The notes: generated by a model not told the origin, from the letters alone. DNA of 64,000 nt from Chionis minor (GCA_013398295.1 VZSF01000012.1:62001-126000); one strand, 5' to 3'; shown: positions 1-15,100, counted from the first letter of the stretch. Translations and numbers: made by a program.

Positions 1-2960
1 TAACCTCAATATCTCACAGAATTTAGCTTATTCTCCATCTAAAGTACACCCTCTTAAGGAAATTCATATAGGTTCTCATGAGAGCACTTTTCCCTTTTTC
101 CCCCATTGTTTGTAAAGGAAGAAATAATGACTGGTTTCATCGTGAATGGGCCATTTTTGTATTTTCTTCCTCCCCTCTCCCATCCCATTAATGATAGCCC
201 AGATTTAAAAACATCAGCACATTCAGCCACTGTGCTCACTGTTTAACAACATTCCCAGTCTTAAATGGGTTGGGCTGCTTTACTCCCATACATATTGATA
301 TGTTGCAAAGAGCCTTTCTAAGAAGTTCCTCTCCTTGTTTTAGAGGGTATCTTCGTTCTCAACAGTGGGGCCTCTCTTATATTCCTCTAAAAACGGGCAG
401 CGCAGCTTTGCTCTCACACGCTGGTGTTTTACTGGGGCATCCTTCGGCCCTTCTTGCCTTTCGGGGCCCTTTCAACCCTTGGTGCCATGGCAAACGTCAA
501 GACGAGGTTGGGAAGGAGCCTCACAGCCCTGCTTCCGCCCCATGGCATTGCCTGGCCGGCAGACAAGGATGGGGGAAAAGCAGTAAATACCCCGTGGGAG
601 TCTGTACTTCTCAGAAGCTGGAGGTGACTTAAATCGCCCTCCTTGAAATTGTCTGGCCATCTTCCTGCGCCGGTGGTGGTTGGCGATGATCCGGCTCAGG
701 GAGCCGAGCCCGGTGAACACGATGGCTGCAGCCTGATGTTGGAGCTGACAGCACCAACAGGGAAAGGGGCAGTCCTGCTTTGCCCCGGATGCTGGTTCCT
801 ACCCTTGCTCTGTTGTTTGAGGTCTAGCGGTCACCCCGTGAGAAGAAAGAGTCAGTTCAGAGGGCTGATCCAGCAGGAAGGCCAAATGCCAACTCCAGGA
901 CTCTCTGCCCTCCTTCCTCCTGCCTGCTCTTGGTTGCTGGTGTCCCACACCTTCTCGCCTGCCATGCTGTGCTGCTGCGAGTGTTTCTGTGGCCACACAT
1001 CCGTCTGGGTTGGCGACCTGGTCTGACTGTTCCACTTTTGCCACGTTATTACTATACAGATTGGTTTCCCATGCTGGTCCACTATGTGGTGGCTCCACAC
1101 TCACCTTAACACAAGGGAGAAGATGGGGATCTGCAGAAATGAGGGGCAGGGAGTGTGGGAGGGCAGGACTTGATTAACTGGCGTTGTCACCCTTCCTGCA
1201 AAGTGGGACAGGGCAGGTGATTTTGGGTAAGCAGGTCAGAGCTGGAAAGCAAGATAAACTTTGGAGTTCATCCAGGGCAGATGGCCACCCTTCCCGCTGT
1301 GACATGTCCCAGCGCTACAGCGGACCTAGTCCAAACTAAACCCCAAGCAAGCCACAGGCAGCTCCTGAACTGGGAAATGCCACCAGCATCCCTTCTGTCC
1401 CCTCCTGGCACAGGCCAGCATGGGGCTGCCCACACGTCTCTGAGCACGGGGCAGAAAGATGCCAGTCAAGGGAAAACTGTAAAAAAGTAGGTCCAGCGGA
1501 AAATGTTCCACCAAGAAGGGGTGGATGGACAAAACCCTACAGCGTCCATCCCCTGAGCAGGTACAGCACAGGCGCAGCGGCACGCTGACCCCCAGCACTC
1601 TGCTAGTGCCAGAAACAGCAAGAAGACTTGTCGAGCGCTGTGGTTTGCATGGCAAATCAATGTTTCTTCCAGATGTTGATATTTTTAATTAAGAAGATTT
1701 ATTCAGACCGATGCAGAAGAAATGAAAGACGAAAATGCATCTTAAAGTCTCAGAAGAGTTTCAAAGCTTGTTACTCAATATTATTTACTTGCTGCATAAC
1801 CTCATCACTCATTGACCTCTGGCAAGCAAAGAGTTGAGATGACAGCAGCTTCCAACTTCCTTCCTCAAGCCAAGACTCTCAAAAATATGTTAGTTTTAAT
1901 GTTGTATTTCAACCTCTGTCCAATAATATGTCTTAAAAGCACCATCCTACTTGTCTTTTGCGTTTAAGAATCTTGCTAAGAGGAATTCACCATAAGCTAG
2001 GTAGGTAGATTATTTTTTTTAACAAGAGTAAATGGAACAAATTCCAAAAGAAGTGAAGCCAAACCTGCTTGCATAAAGATCGAAAAACTCTTTTCTTGAT
2101 TTTTTTTTTCTTTGGATTGATAAAAACGTCTCATTAATCACTGCAGGGTTTCTGAGGGAAAAAATGTCTGAGATCCCTACACAACAATATAAATTTGACA
2201 CAAATGAAGCGGAAAAGAAAAGATTGAGTGATTTAATGATTAAACAAAAAGAGGATGTGTAAATGACTGAGGAATGTATCAGGGAAACATTAACTGCGGT
2301 TTCTCAATATGCCTGCCTTTGCATTCTTAATGATTCACTTGGAGATGCTCAGGTGGACTATCTCAGTTAGCTCTCAGTAACATTAAATGTAAAGAGGTTT
2401 TAGCCATTTCAATCACAAAAAACCCCAATCAGCCTATATCCATCTTTTGACAGCTTATAAATCTATCTGTTTCAAAGCTGATCAAAGCTTTCCAATTTTT
2501 GAATGATGTTACCCTCTTAAAACATTAAATCTGGATGAAATAAAGTGGTTTTTCATTTTTGCCAAAGCCAGTAACAATTTTTTTTTCTCAGAGAATTCTC
2601 TGAAATTTTCCAGATTTTGAAGTGAGGATGAAAAATGATTATAAATAGTCTGATGTGAATAAGGAGGAAAACTTTCATTAAAAGCTTTGCAGTATTTGGA
2701 TAAAACCAGGAAAAGCAGAGTGCATTCTAATCTGTCCTTGATTGCATAATCTAGGTAGAGATGGCAACACACAGCTATTTTATTGTCACAGTTTAAGTAT
2801 GGAATGGCAAATACTAAGTGCCAGCGATATTGTTTCAAGAAATATTGTGAAAAAGGTACGGAATTAATTTGCTGGTTTAGCGAAAGAAATACTTGGTTTC
2901 ACTGAATGAATAGGTCATTACAAACTGCTTAATGAGCTGGAGTGACAGCATTCTTTCCAG
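1..2960. other. Intergenic DNA, GC-rich at the left end
   Basis: The first 1.6 kb is GC-richer than the rest and yields many overlapping chance frames on both strands. Around 640-720 there is a small CpG-dense patch, reported separately. From 1.7 to 2.96 kb the DNA is AT-rich and holds nothing recognised. Confidence 0.6.
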
Positions 2961-3128
2961 TCATAGAATAATAGAATAGAATCACAGAATCATTTAGGTT
3001 GGAATAGACCTTTAAGACCATCTAGTCCAACCATTGACCCTACTCTACCAAGTCCGCCACTAAACCGTGTCTCTAAGCACCACATCTACATGACTTTTAA
3101 GCACATCCAGGGATGGTGACTCAACCAT
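2961..3128 (-). mobile_element. CR1 LINE 3' tail fragment
   Basis: On the plus strand it starts with degenerate CATAGAAT-like octamers, followed by TTAGGTTGGAATAGACC and a TCTAGTCCAACC block, the reverse complement of the avian CR1 3' end. The copy is 5'-truncated to about 170 bp and moderately diverged. Sense strand is minus. Confidence 0.85.
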
Positions 3129-6100
3129 ACTTCAAATGAAGCTATTCTGTAGGAGTTACCTCCAGGAGATGAACAGCCTTCTGCTGAGCACAGATGGAAA
3201 GTAAATAGCATTGAAAATGAAAGTTGCTTGGACATCTAGAAGCTCCCATTGACCTCAAATAAGGATGAGTATCTCTCTGAATAGCACGCATGGCTGCCAT
3301 TCCCTTCCTGCTATCCAATGGCTTCCTGCAGCTCCAGGCATCGCTGTTAATGCACAGGGACTGCACCTGGGCTAGCTCGCTCTAGAGTGGCTAGTCCTCG
3401 GAAAGCCCTTACACTCTAAATCAGATTTGTTTCATGCATGCCAACACAATTTTCACCTCCTCCTTACACCAGTCTGTGAATTTATTGGAAAGTAAAGTCT
3501 GGGTTTGCCCCTAGAACAAGTACCGTCAGGGCATTTTCCCAGGAGATTTTCCCATACTAAGGGACATAAATAGCCTGAGTCTCAGCTGGCATTCAGTTTC
3601 TAGCACTTCCGCTGACGACCCTCAGCAAACGTAGAACCATAAGATGGTGCCTGTTGAAAAACGATCAACTATCAGCTCTGTTGGCGCAGGACCAGTCTAT
3701 CTCAGGCAGGCTACCAGGCAGGGAGGTGTTATTTGTATTGGATGTTGGGACAGCGGTGAGAAAGCCACGATTCCCTGTGAAAGACGCCCAAGAACAGGGG
3801 AGTCTCTGTCTGGGGGAGTTTGGCTGCTACCACCTCAGGTGAGATCTCAACTGATGACCATCAAGGCAAAAAGTTCTGCAGCTCATTAGTTGCTTCACGT
3901 GCCAAAACCGCTCCGTCGCACCATTTCAGGTTAACCTCACTAGAGAACGCGTCTTTGTATCAGGCAAAAGTGAGTTGTGCTCACAGCACTGTGTGAGTTA
4001 CTGCTAGCCAGGACAAGGGGCAGAGCTACTCCAGGAGCAGACCAGCGATAAAATTGGGGTACAGAGTTGTAAGTGCCTCCTTGGAGCATTCTCTCCCCTT
4101 TGTTCCAGTTGGGAGTATGCTCAATTATTAGGGCATATATAATATGGGCATACCCATATTAGGGGCATATTATCTTCTCCTCCATGAAAGCTTAGCTGTG
4201 TTGCCTTGCAAGTTAGTGGAAAAAAAGCCAAAATGCCATCCATTCATGACCACTTCCATCCTCTGGATGGGGAGGGTTCATCCCCTCCCACCTCTGCGGA
4301 AGCCGTCCCACAAAGCTTGCCCACGCGGCCCCGACTGTCCCTAACGCCATGAAGCGGTGTCAGTGTGTGCCTGTCAAGAGTGGTGGCATCTAAGAGGGAT
4401 AGCCATGGCTACAAGTTAGAAAGGAGAAGCTCGAAGGGCGCTTTCCTCCTTGCCTAATCGGTTTGGAAATGGAGGGGTGGGGGGAGAAGGTAGTTTCTGG
4501 TTTTAGCACACATTTTCCTAGCTCAGCTTAGCTGGAGTACGCATGCTTGTGGTTCATCCTCACAAATGCCATGTCAGGCCCTGGGCCAATGCAAACACCA
4601 AGTCTGTCTTCAATATATATAGTGAAAAAAAATCGTTCCAGCTCACTCCAAATTAGAGTGTGTTTGCAGAGGGAGGGAGGGGGAGACACGGGAGGGAGGA
4701 ACTGAGGAGGGCTCTGGTGATTGTAGCCGAGCTATGCTGATCTCTGCCCTTAATAGGTTATGTTGAGGAAAGCACAGCTATTTTCCCTAGCTAGCATGCT
4801 TTAGAGTCGATTTTAATACAAATAAAAATGTATTCAAACACACCAGGCAAAAGATCTCAAAGGAACGTATCTTAATTCTACAGGATAAGAGTTTTGACTG
4901 GACTGTGTGGGAATTAAGTTGCCAGCATGGCTCGCAGTTTCAGATGCTTTATGCCACATGCCAGTGTTCATTTCTGTTAAAGACATGTTAACGAGTGACA
5001 TGATACTTATTGATTTTGTCTATAAAATATTCCCATGTCATAAAACTCTGCAAAACCACTCCCCCAAACTCAGGTGTTGGTAAAACCATTCAAACCTGAC
5101 ATTTAAATAGGCTGAGAACTTGAAATCTTTTTCGTTTTCTTGCGCCTGGAGATCCAGTCATCCATGAAGCAGAAATAGCATGAATAAAATAAAATAAAAT
5201 AAAGCCCAAGAACTTTGCTGGAGAGGCAGCAACTGAAATGGATCCTGACAAGTGTTTGATCACAGCTGAAGATAGGAAGAAAAGAGAAAAGTTGACTTTG
5301 TTTGCAGGTGGTTGGTCACTAAAAATAAAATTGAAAATAAAAGAGACCATATAAATTAATAAACTATTCATGGCAATTAGTTTGCCAAGCACGAATCCAT
5401 GCAGTTTTCATTGAGACTAAAGATCCCAGTCTGATTTCCTGGCCTGATTCCAGATAAGGCAATTACATTGTGCCTACTTAAATTTCCCCTTCAGTTCAGC
5501 ATGATATATGTGTCTTCCTCTCCGAATACTTTTGTCTAACAGTAGCCTGCCGCTTTCCGTTTGATGTTGGGTAGCTTTGGGTTTTGCTACAGGACTGTTT
5601 ATACCTCAACCCCAGTATGCTTCATATTTTGTAGCCTGATAGCATTAAAGGATAGATCTCAAGCCATAGTGTTGCTAAATCCTAATATTTCTAAGATTTT
5701 CATGCAACTAAATCTTTTAATGCCCTTGAGTGAAAAGTTTGAGCCATGCCACAAACACACAATTCAGCCCAGAAAGGGCACTGACTTTGCCCAGCCTCCA
5801 AAAGCTGCTGTGTGTTTTTATCATTAGTTAGGAACCCAGTTTCAGTCGGGCTACTCTCTGCAGATACAAACCTTGCATCTTAATGCTTCCCTGTGGGCTG
5901 GGGATTATCCACACATGACTTCAAGTTTTGGAGCAAGCTTAAAAGCATTTCACAAGCTGCTGAAGCCTGTTCCTGCAGCTCCACCTTTTGGGAGCTGGGG
6001 ATCAACCAGATTGCTTGAGTTGGTTATTTCTTACTAGAGAAGGGCTTAACCTTGTTGTATTTGTGGCTGACATTAATCTCTAAAATATAAAGAATAAAGC

Positions 6101-9100
6101 ACCCTAGAGGTCTTAAAGATGTGTTTATTCCTCACAGAAAGCCCAAAAATCCATTAGGCTGGAGATATTTTTATCCTGAGTAGTTTCTGAAGGCTGCTTA
6201 GTATCAGCAAGGACTCTGATACATATACTTAATCATCATCATAATAAAAACATTTTCATCTGGCCTTTCTGCTTAAGATTCACTTGCAATCATTGTGCCA
6301 GCTCGAGATGTGATGTAAGTAGACTATGTCAAACATGACAGGTCCACATCAAATTTAGTCCTGTTCTTTTATGTTTGAGCTGGATTTGATTTCTAATCCT
6401 CCGCTTGCACACTCATGAACAACTGCCACCTGGGGACTTCTTGCAGTAAGGTGCTGAGTACCTTCACACTCTTAGGTAATTCCAGTGCACCAGGAGGAGG
6501 CCAAATTATTTGGTCCCTTTTAAAGAGGGCCCAGCACACAGGAAGAGGAGACGGTACCCTGAAGACATTTGAAACATGCAGAAGGCAACCTGGATGCCAT
6601 GGACTTCCAAAAATCCTGGATCTCGACTACAGCACAAGTCTACCTCTGCTGGAAAAACCAGGGGTATGTTGGAGACTGCCCAAGGGACTGGTTGCGGAGC
6701 CCACTGGACGTTATGGCACAGACTGCTTCCACTGGGACTTGAATCAAGTCTGTGGTGAGTTTTAAGATGAAAAGATATTACGGAAGCCAAGAGTGACCTT
6801 TAAGAGAAGAGAGTCCCCCTGGAATAAATATCCCGGATTGTTGGTTCCAGAAAGTGAAGGGATGAGGGAAAAAAATTAATAACTCACAGATCAGCAACAT
6901 AAAATCCTTTTTACCTCTTTTCACTATTCCGCCATGGATTGAATTGCTTTGATGAATATCAGACATGTATTTGCCTTTCATCACTTTTCATGTTCTAAAC
7001 CTTGCCCCCAGACTCGGCAGCTCTGTTTCAGACTACTAAATATTATATGTGCACAGGAGCTATTTGGTGTATATAATGATAGGCATGATTGTTAAATTGG
7101 TTTCCAGTGTCTTTCAGGCTGCGTCCCTGTAGAATTGCAATTAAACACTTGACAAACCACAAGGCTACGCTAATCCCGCTTCAAAAAAAATCTCTGATGG
7201 CAAGGATGGCAGTCTGCCTTCCTTCTCCACTGAAAGATGGAGAGACCCAGTGTTGCTCTTCTTAAAAATACTCTTTTCCCCCTTTGGCTGGGTGGTTCAT
7301 GTTTCAGCTGTAACATTCTGCCCGAGTTCGCTATTGCTGTGTAACAATCTCCTCTTTGTTTAGCCCTGCTACCTCATTTCTCTCTATTAGCCTTTAATCC
7401 CTGTCAGGGTTTCACCTTTGCAACGATGAGGTCACAGCTCACGTTGATTGGGAAAGGAAATCCTGATGATTGTTGCTGACAGAAAGCTGATAATGCTGGT
7501 TTGGGCAGCAATAAATTCTCAGTCTCTAAATGAAGACTAATCTTTGAGCCAGAAATCACCTCTTTCAGTAGTTTTTTTGGGCCTCATTCACAAATATTTT
7601 CCCATGCTCAAGCTGCTTGACCTTTGGAGCATTCAATGCACCTATGTTATTGTGCAGAACTGTTTTCCAGGGATCCAAATAAGCAGCCATCTATCAGTGA
7701 GAGGCAGGTGAAATTATGAAATAAATCAATGATGTTATCCTCTTTGGGAATGCAGCACTCTGAGCTCTCTGTAGCCTCTGCAACTGTAAGTGCAAAATTG
7801 GTATCTGCTGCTGAGCAATTCTGTCCTGTCAGCACTTTTATTTCTTCAAATGACTCTTGTTGTCTGGACCAGTTCGATTTTTATTTTTATATTTTCAGGA
7901 AAGAAGTACATCGTGCAGAGAGATAAACGAGGTGAGCAGGAGGGGTTTGTGCTGTTAAATTCATGTTGCTGACCCGATGAGTGATTCAATAAAGATAGTT
8001 CTTAAATAACCCTGAGCAATGCAGATGCTGCTTTTACAACACCATAAATGCCATCTTTGCTGTGGTTCACCACTTTAAATCAAGTATGGCCGTTGAACTG
8101 GCCCTTCTCCACTGCAAACTCTTTGCACCTCTAGCAATGACACAGCTCTTTGCCAGCAGCAGACATGTTCACCAGTGGTTGAATAAGAACTGAATTGGAA
8201 AGCCAATAAGTCAAATAACTGACAATACTGCCAGATACTCAACTTCTGCACGTTATGTTGTCTTTTTCTTTCTGTTCCTCCTGCAGTCCCCCAAACCAGA
8301 TGTTCCTTCAGCACACTACAATCCAATCTACTCTTGGTGTCCTACCTACAGAGCTTCAGTGCTCCAAAATGCAGCTTCTTTGTGCATTAATTCACTCCTA
8401 GACAGCTGTATCCAGGCTCAGTGCTCCAAGAAATGAGAAGCTGGTGGTTGAAGGTTTCGGCTCACTCTCTGCCAGTCCCATCTGGCTATTGCTTTTGTCT
8501 CTGCAGCAGGCTGTACTCACTCCTTTGATCAAAATAACCCCGGACTTCGGTCTGAATGCAGATTTGAACTTTACAAATTGGGTCTCCCCTAACTAACAAA
8601 GTGGGCATTTTACTCCCTTTCCTGCTAGCAGTAACAAAACTCTCTGCTCCCGTGCACAGCTGGTAGCATTTTAGTCAGGCAATCCCTATGCAATCTATTA
8701 TAATTTTTTTCTTCCTTCCATACTGTGTGGGTCTTCCCAATGATGAAAATCCACTATTGCCTGGCCGTAATTCTCTCTGAATACGGGCTCCAGCCGAGCT
8801 CCTGAGGGGAGAAATTCAGGTGCCTGAACACGGATATGCAGAGCTGTAATAGATGGTTTAGGCTGGCTGAGATACCCGCGCTGGGCTGGCAGATGGGATG
8901 TAGGAGCTATGGAAGATACACACCTTTCTGGAGGGGCAGCCAGAGCCCAGGCAGGCTGTAATGCGGTCCTGGAAAAGATAATTTCTCAGCTAATTTCAGA
9001 CAACTGAATCATTCCTGCACGCAGTTCAGGAAACACCACACCATCAGAGGGGGAGATTGCTTCTGTGCTCATCAGCTGAACGGATAAGTAAGTTTGCCCT

Positions 9101-12100
9101 GTCCAATATCAAGGGTCAAAAACGGATCGTTACATGATGGTATAGAAACCCACTTCAGTGTTTATACTGACATTCCCACCTTTGCAAGGACAAACATCAG
9201 CACGTTTGTATTATAATCCTTATGCCTACAGGTAACAACTTTATGTATCTTATACATGTCTGCATCTGTCTGCGTGTATCAGATTTTCCAGTCCTTTTGT
9301 CAACTAAATCTACTGGCCTGTGGGTTAAACTCCTCAGAGGAGAAAGGGAAACTTTGTTCCTTGAATTGTTTTGACTTTAGGATTCTTTCCAATCTTGATT
9401 TAGTGAAAACTCTAGCATTAGCTACACTGTGCGTGAGAGAATTTCTCATTAGAGCAATTTGGCTGGACCGAGACTCTTAAACCTGCCTCACATCTCCAGC
9501 CAAGAACCCCACTTCACGTGTCCGCATCCCACTTTCCATCAGGGACAGCTTGGGAGCTCGATGACAGTGACAAACACAACGGCTGCGGATCAGAGCAGAT
9601 GTCTGGTTCTCTGGGACCATGGAGGAGGGTAAGCAGATGCCTGGGAAATGCTTAGGTAACCTCAGCCCGGGGTCCAGGGAAGTACTGTTCTTGGAAAGCA
9701 GAGGCTGAGGAGCCAGCGCACGCGAAGCGGAGACCCAGCGTCTCCTTGGGGCTGGGGGAGCAGCAAGGAAGCAGGAAGGGTAAAAGCAGGAAAGCAGCTG
9801 CGATACAGTGAGCACAAGCAGAGATGGTGGCCTGCTTAACTTGGTTTCCATTACCTGCTTTGGCTGAATAAGATGGAATTTCCCTAATTGCAAGAACATT
9901 ATGTCTGTAAGGGACAGGGCTGGATAGTCTGGCTCTTGTTTCTGCCCTTCATTTGTATGCCCTGGGATGTTGGCAAGACAAAATACTGCATAAATACATG
10001 GGTAAATACACTGCAGTGCAGCAGTGAAACACAACGGGACCACAGCATCATCCCTCCCTGCACTCCCAGGACTCTGCTCCAGGTAACAGATCTCAGCGTT
10101 TTGTGCCGACTCCTTTGAGCATCCGGCCATTTTCTGCCTGTACTGCACAGCTCCATTTCACAAAATGTAAACCTCAAACTGAAAATGGGCATAGTGATAC
10201 ATCCTGGAAGGGAGATATGTGTGCAGATATGCTAACTGCTGATGGATAAAGTCCCAATTGATGGCACTTTTTTCTCCCGGACCAGGTCAAACTTCCTTCC
10301 ATGCATTGCAAACAGTTTTTCGCATGCATCCCTTTACAAGCTGCTTTTAACAATAAACACACTATCCTGCTCTTCGAACACATCTGTTGCTGAAAAGAAC
10401 ACGTATTATGGTTTTAAAGTCACTTTTTTTGGCATCTTACATTTTATATATCAATATAGCAAAAGCAAAACAAAGTAATCCTGAAACATATGACTAACCT
10501 ATGCAAACTAGCATCCTGAATCTTATCACAAGTTAAAAATAAACAGCTCAAGACATGGCAAACCCTTTAAGGAAGAAAAAAATGGGATGTCAAGTACAGT
10601 GGTACTATTCTGCAATGCCATTTTAATCCAGTTACACAACTAGAACTGAATAATTAAAGTCACCACAAAGCTTTCTCCAGCTCTGCAATGAATTTATTAT
10701 TCCCATTTCAAAATATAATTGCTTAAGCTAAAGTAACCCTAGTATTATTGTCAGAGCTCTGTGCCACTGCAGCTAGATAGGATACCTTTAATCTTTCTCA
10801 AGCAATATAGCTGAAGGCAGACTGTTGCAGCAGAACAGCTTGAATGCCATACCAGAATTACATGACAACCTTTGGGACTGAGAATTGCCTGGGGTTTGGG
10901 AAATTTTATATAAATACGTGTTCTTCCTTGAAAAACAAACCGTTCGTTTCATCAGTATTTTAACCCCATTGGCTGCAGGCATTTGTCCTTCAAACTCCAT
11001 TTGCCATTCTAAGATTATTTTTTCTCATCTCTTTTTGTTCAAAGATTGTATAACAATTACGACCAGGTCCCCTTGACAATACTTTGGCCTGTCCTAGAGG
11101 CAGCATATAATCAGTCTCATCTAGGGCCGGAGAAGGACCTGGCGCACGCGATAAGCTGCGTTTTCCAGGGAACTGAGAGACTGCAGAGATGCCTGACTCA
11201 TGAATCCTACATGACCAAGGCAGTAGGCAGGAATTTCAAAGGTCAGCTTGATGCTTCAGGGTGTGCTCCGTGGCAGAGATTTAAGCTTCTAGTGCACTTG
11301 GTGATGAAAACTAAGATGGTTCAATACCAAAGAGAGTTGGTGAAATCTGATGCTTTCATCTATCACAGATGTGCACCTAAATTCCACCTGATTAAAAAAA
11401 AATGTAGTGGCTAGGTGCTATCCCTATTGACTGAACATTTGTAGGCTGCTGGTTTTCAGAAGTTTCTCAGTTCTTATATTTTTGTAGATTTCCTCGGAGA
11501 TGGAAAAAGTTGCCTGCCTGATGGAAAAGCCATCCTGCTTGGGAAGTAGGGGGCTCAGCAACCTGAGTGCATGCCAGGTTTAAAACAAAAAAAAAGGGAG
11601 AGAAATCCAATATAGGAAAACTGCAAATTTAGACATTTTGGTAGCAACAAGAAGTGCATCATATGCTTCTCCATGGCAGGATGCATGCACCTCCCCTTCG
11701 TCTGGCAGCCATCAGCTCAGGTCTATGGACACTCCAATTTGCCACAGCTGTGTGCTTGAAACCATCAGGCTTGTTTTGGCTAAGAAACAAAAACTGACCT
11801 GAAGCATAGCAAATGTCTACCCAAACGCTATGTTTGGCAAAATCCTAGCCCTGAATAGAGTATCATGTAACAGGGAGTGTTGAGCAGAAGTAATGGTAGG
11901 CTGCACTGCCAGCTCCTCCTATAAAGCAGAGAAGAGGAGCTAGGAGTTTTCCTCTCACTATCAATTACCATACATTTCCTTATTTTGCAGCACAAGGTAG
12001 TTTTGATCTGTGCAGCGTTCTCCATACTTATAAACATACCTCTGATAAAGAAAACCAATACGCTTTCAGGTAGCTTTAGGAAGTGGTTTAACTTACCTCT

Positions 12101-15100
12101 GAATTTTCTGCAGAAACTAACTACTCCAGAAGGATGGGGTCAGGTTTTTTAAAAAAAAATTATTCAGGCTTTACAAACTAAGAGGTTCACAACATGACAT
12201 GATTTTATTTTTCTTTAGAACTTATGAATCCCTAGAATGCAATAGATCAGTACCAGCTGCTTCACTTCTATAGATGGGATTTCCTAATAACCACCCCCTA
12301 GCAAAAAAATTTATGGCTTGAGACAGACAGATCCAAAAGGAAAAAAGTGGCAGACCTCACCAGGTCTACGGAGGAGGGTCAAACTGTATTTCCTGCAACA
12401 TCAACCAGGTTCTAGCCACCAGGTCATAAAAAGTCCACATTCTAAATTGCACAAAGAACATAACTGCACATGGGACTGTGGAGGAAGGCTGCTTATTTTG
12501 AGGCCAAAATTTGGACAAAAGAATTCTAGTCACTACAAGTATAGGCACACTAAACTGTGTGTACCTTACTTCTATGGTAAAGTGAAGGTAATTTTTTTCT
12601 TTTTTTAAACCCTTGTGCTGTTATTTATAGCTGCTTTGATGTACTTATGTGATGTTTTAGGGTAATGACCTATATACCAGACTGCTAAAAGCACCTGGGT
12701 TCAAATTCCTTCTACAGCAAAGCAGCGATTTCTTTAATACAGACTGCATGTTAAAATTTGAAAGACCTGGTTTACAACACAAATGCTTAAAGAGTTGCAT
12801 CAGCCATAGTGATGGGCCAGCGAAGCACTGTGCAGGGATTGAAAAGACTGCTGGGGAGCAGGAGATTCTCAAACTGGCTTTGAGAAGGAAACCTCTCTCA
12901 GCATACATAACCCCCCTGAGCATTATGGAGCCGCTCCCTCAGAACTGGTTTGAAGCACCACAACATCTGATCCCCTGATGAATATGGAAAAGTGTGAGCT
13001 TGGCCAACAGCGACACTGGCTGCTTGTGTCCATATAAGATGTAGATTTATACTGCACCATATGTGTGCACTGAGGCTTTCCACCAGTGGCAGATTAAAAG
13101 CTTCAGTGTGAACCAGTAAGCAATTTTTTTGCCTGTTTGGCAGGACGTTGAGATTTGGACTGAACAGATTTGTTTTGATAGAAAGCATTTGGGTTCTGAG
13201 GAAATCACGGTTCTGTGTAAAAAAAGTGAATGCCCCATTCTCAAAATATTGAGGCTGAAGTAGCAATGGTCATTTTTCAGTACTCTACCACAACATCATT
13301 GAGACAACAGAGTTTTTGTCCTTTCCCATCGTGGATCACTTCCCAACTTTGGGGGAAGACTTGTGGTGTTATTGTGAGACTGGGTCTGTAGAAGGACCTC
13401 AGCTATTCTGGAAGAAGGAATACCCAGTTCCCCTCTCCCTGGGGAACCACAATATAATTCTCAGAGAGATACATTTCAAATAAAAATCATTCAAAACCTG
13501 AATCATTGAAATTATTTGAATGATTAAATTTGAAAAATTTAAAGCCTTTAAAAAAAAGAAGTGATCAATTCAAGAATTTTTATAACATGTTAGATCAGAG
13601 CTCTCCATTACCCGATCTCTGACAGCAGCCAATACTGGGTACTTGGGGTGAGCATGTAGTGATTCTTCCCAAGGACACTCCAATCCGCCAGTGATTTGCA
13701 GCTCACAGTTCCCAACACACAGGAAAAGTCTTTGGAAAAAAATATCCCTCCATGAATTTTACTTCTGGGAATCTGTGCAGCCACTTTAACTTTGTGAAGT
13801 TTCAGTATCTACAACATCCTGTAGCAAGGAACCCCACAGCTTAGTTACCCACTGTGTGAAGAACCACCTCTTCCTTGTTCATTTTCAGTCTAACCTCTGC
13901 TAATTGTGCACCTACTAAAGATCATTTAATCCTTGCTTGCATATTGTAAAACGAACGCCAAAATAAAATATGCTATCACATCTGCTATCGTTATCATAGT
14001 AGCTAAACGGGTCGCACATATATGAATCTAGTATAGCAGTATCCCTATGAGACTGCAGGAGTAAAAGGGTTATCTGCATTGGCATTTCAGTTTGCACTCT
14101 AGTGCGCTTCTGAAGTTAATCTCCTGGTCGTACCCCCATTACCGTGCTTTGGTTTATACCATGGAGAGGTCAGAGAGCAACACCTGGATTCACCCTGGAT
14201 GAAACTAAATAGAGATGCATACCAAAGGGGCTCCTAATGTGCTCCAGCCTCGTGGATGTTCAGTACTAAGGATGAGACTAGACATTTTTTAGGAAAAAAC
14301 CAACCCTGTAGGGTTGGTGTGCATGCAGGGTGAACAGCACCTCCTTACCTTCAACCATTTCAGTCTCCAGATCTGATCCTTTTATGCTTTACTCCTTGCT
14401 AGTGTCGACAAAGCCTGTTTGCTCAAGCCCACAGAGAACATCAAGGGCAGCATGAAGATAAAGCTCAGACATCCCTAGCTGCTTCTGATCTCTTCAAGAC
14501 ATGTAACACAATTAAGTGTGCAGTTATAACCTACTGCTTCCAAACATCTCAGGCTACATATAGCCTCACATCAGGATGCACATCTGATCCGTCACCAGCT
14601 GCAGTCAGACAAGATGCGCCCCCATCACACAGGCCCATCCCTCTCAGCTTGCTTGCTTTCCCACAGAAAAGTGCTTTTATTCCCCACCAATGAGCTCCAC
14701 AGTGACCTGGGACAATTCCGCCCACTGGCTTCTGACAAACCAACTTAGTCATGGATGATGATATAACTTGACTAATAATAGGTCAGCAGTGCAAATACTG
14801 CGAGGCCAGAAATAATATAGCACGGTGATGACAGTCTGTTGGTGCTGAAAGGATAAGTGGGCAGTATTACTTTTCAAATGAGATTTATTGACCGTAAGCT
14901 GAAGGTGAAGAGGCTGCAAGTCATTCCATTGGTAGACTTTCTTCCATTCTTTAACAACTAATTATTTGCTCTGCTGCGTAGGTGGCTTACAGTTAGTGTT
15001 ATGTTGTAGAATATCAGCATTGCTATTTCTCAGACCCAGTTGAAGGGCCAATACCAATGTCAATTTGCTTCAAGTTTTACGTGTATAATCTCTGGTTTAA

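Noticed and set aside
9477..10148. 223-residue open frame on the minus strand
   Set aside because: No domain, signal or repeat is recognisable. Composition is random, another frame overlaps it on the same strand, and intergenic vertebrate DNA gives frames of this size by chance.
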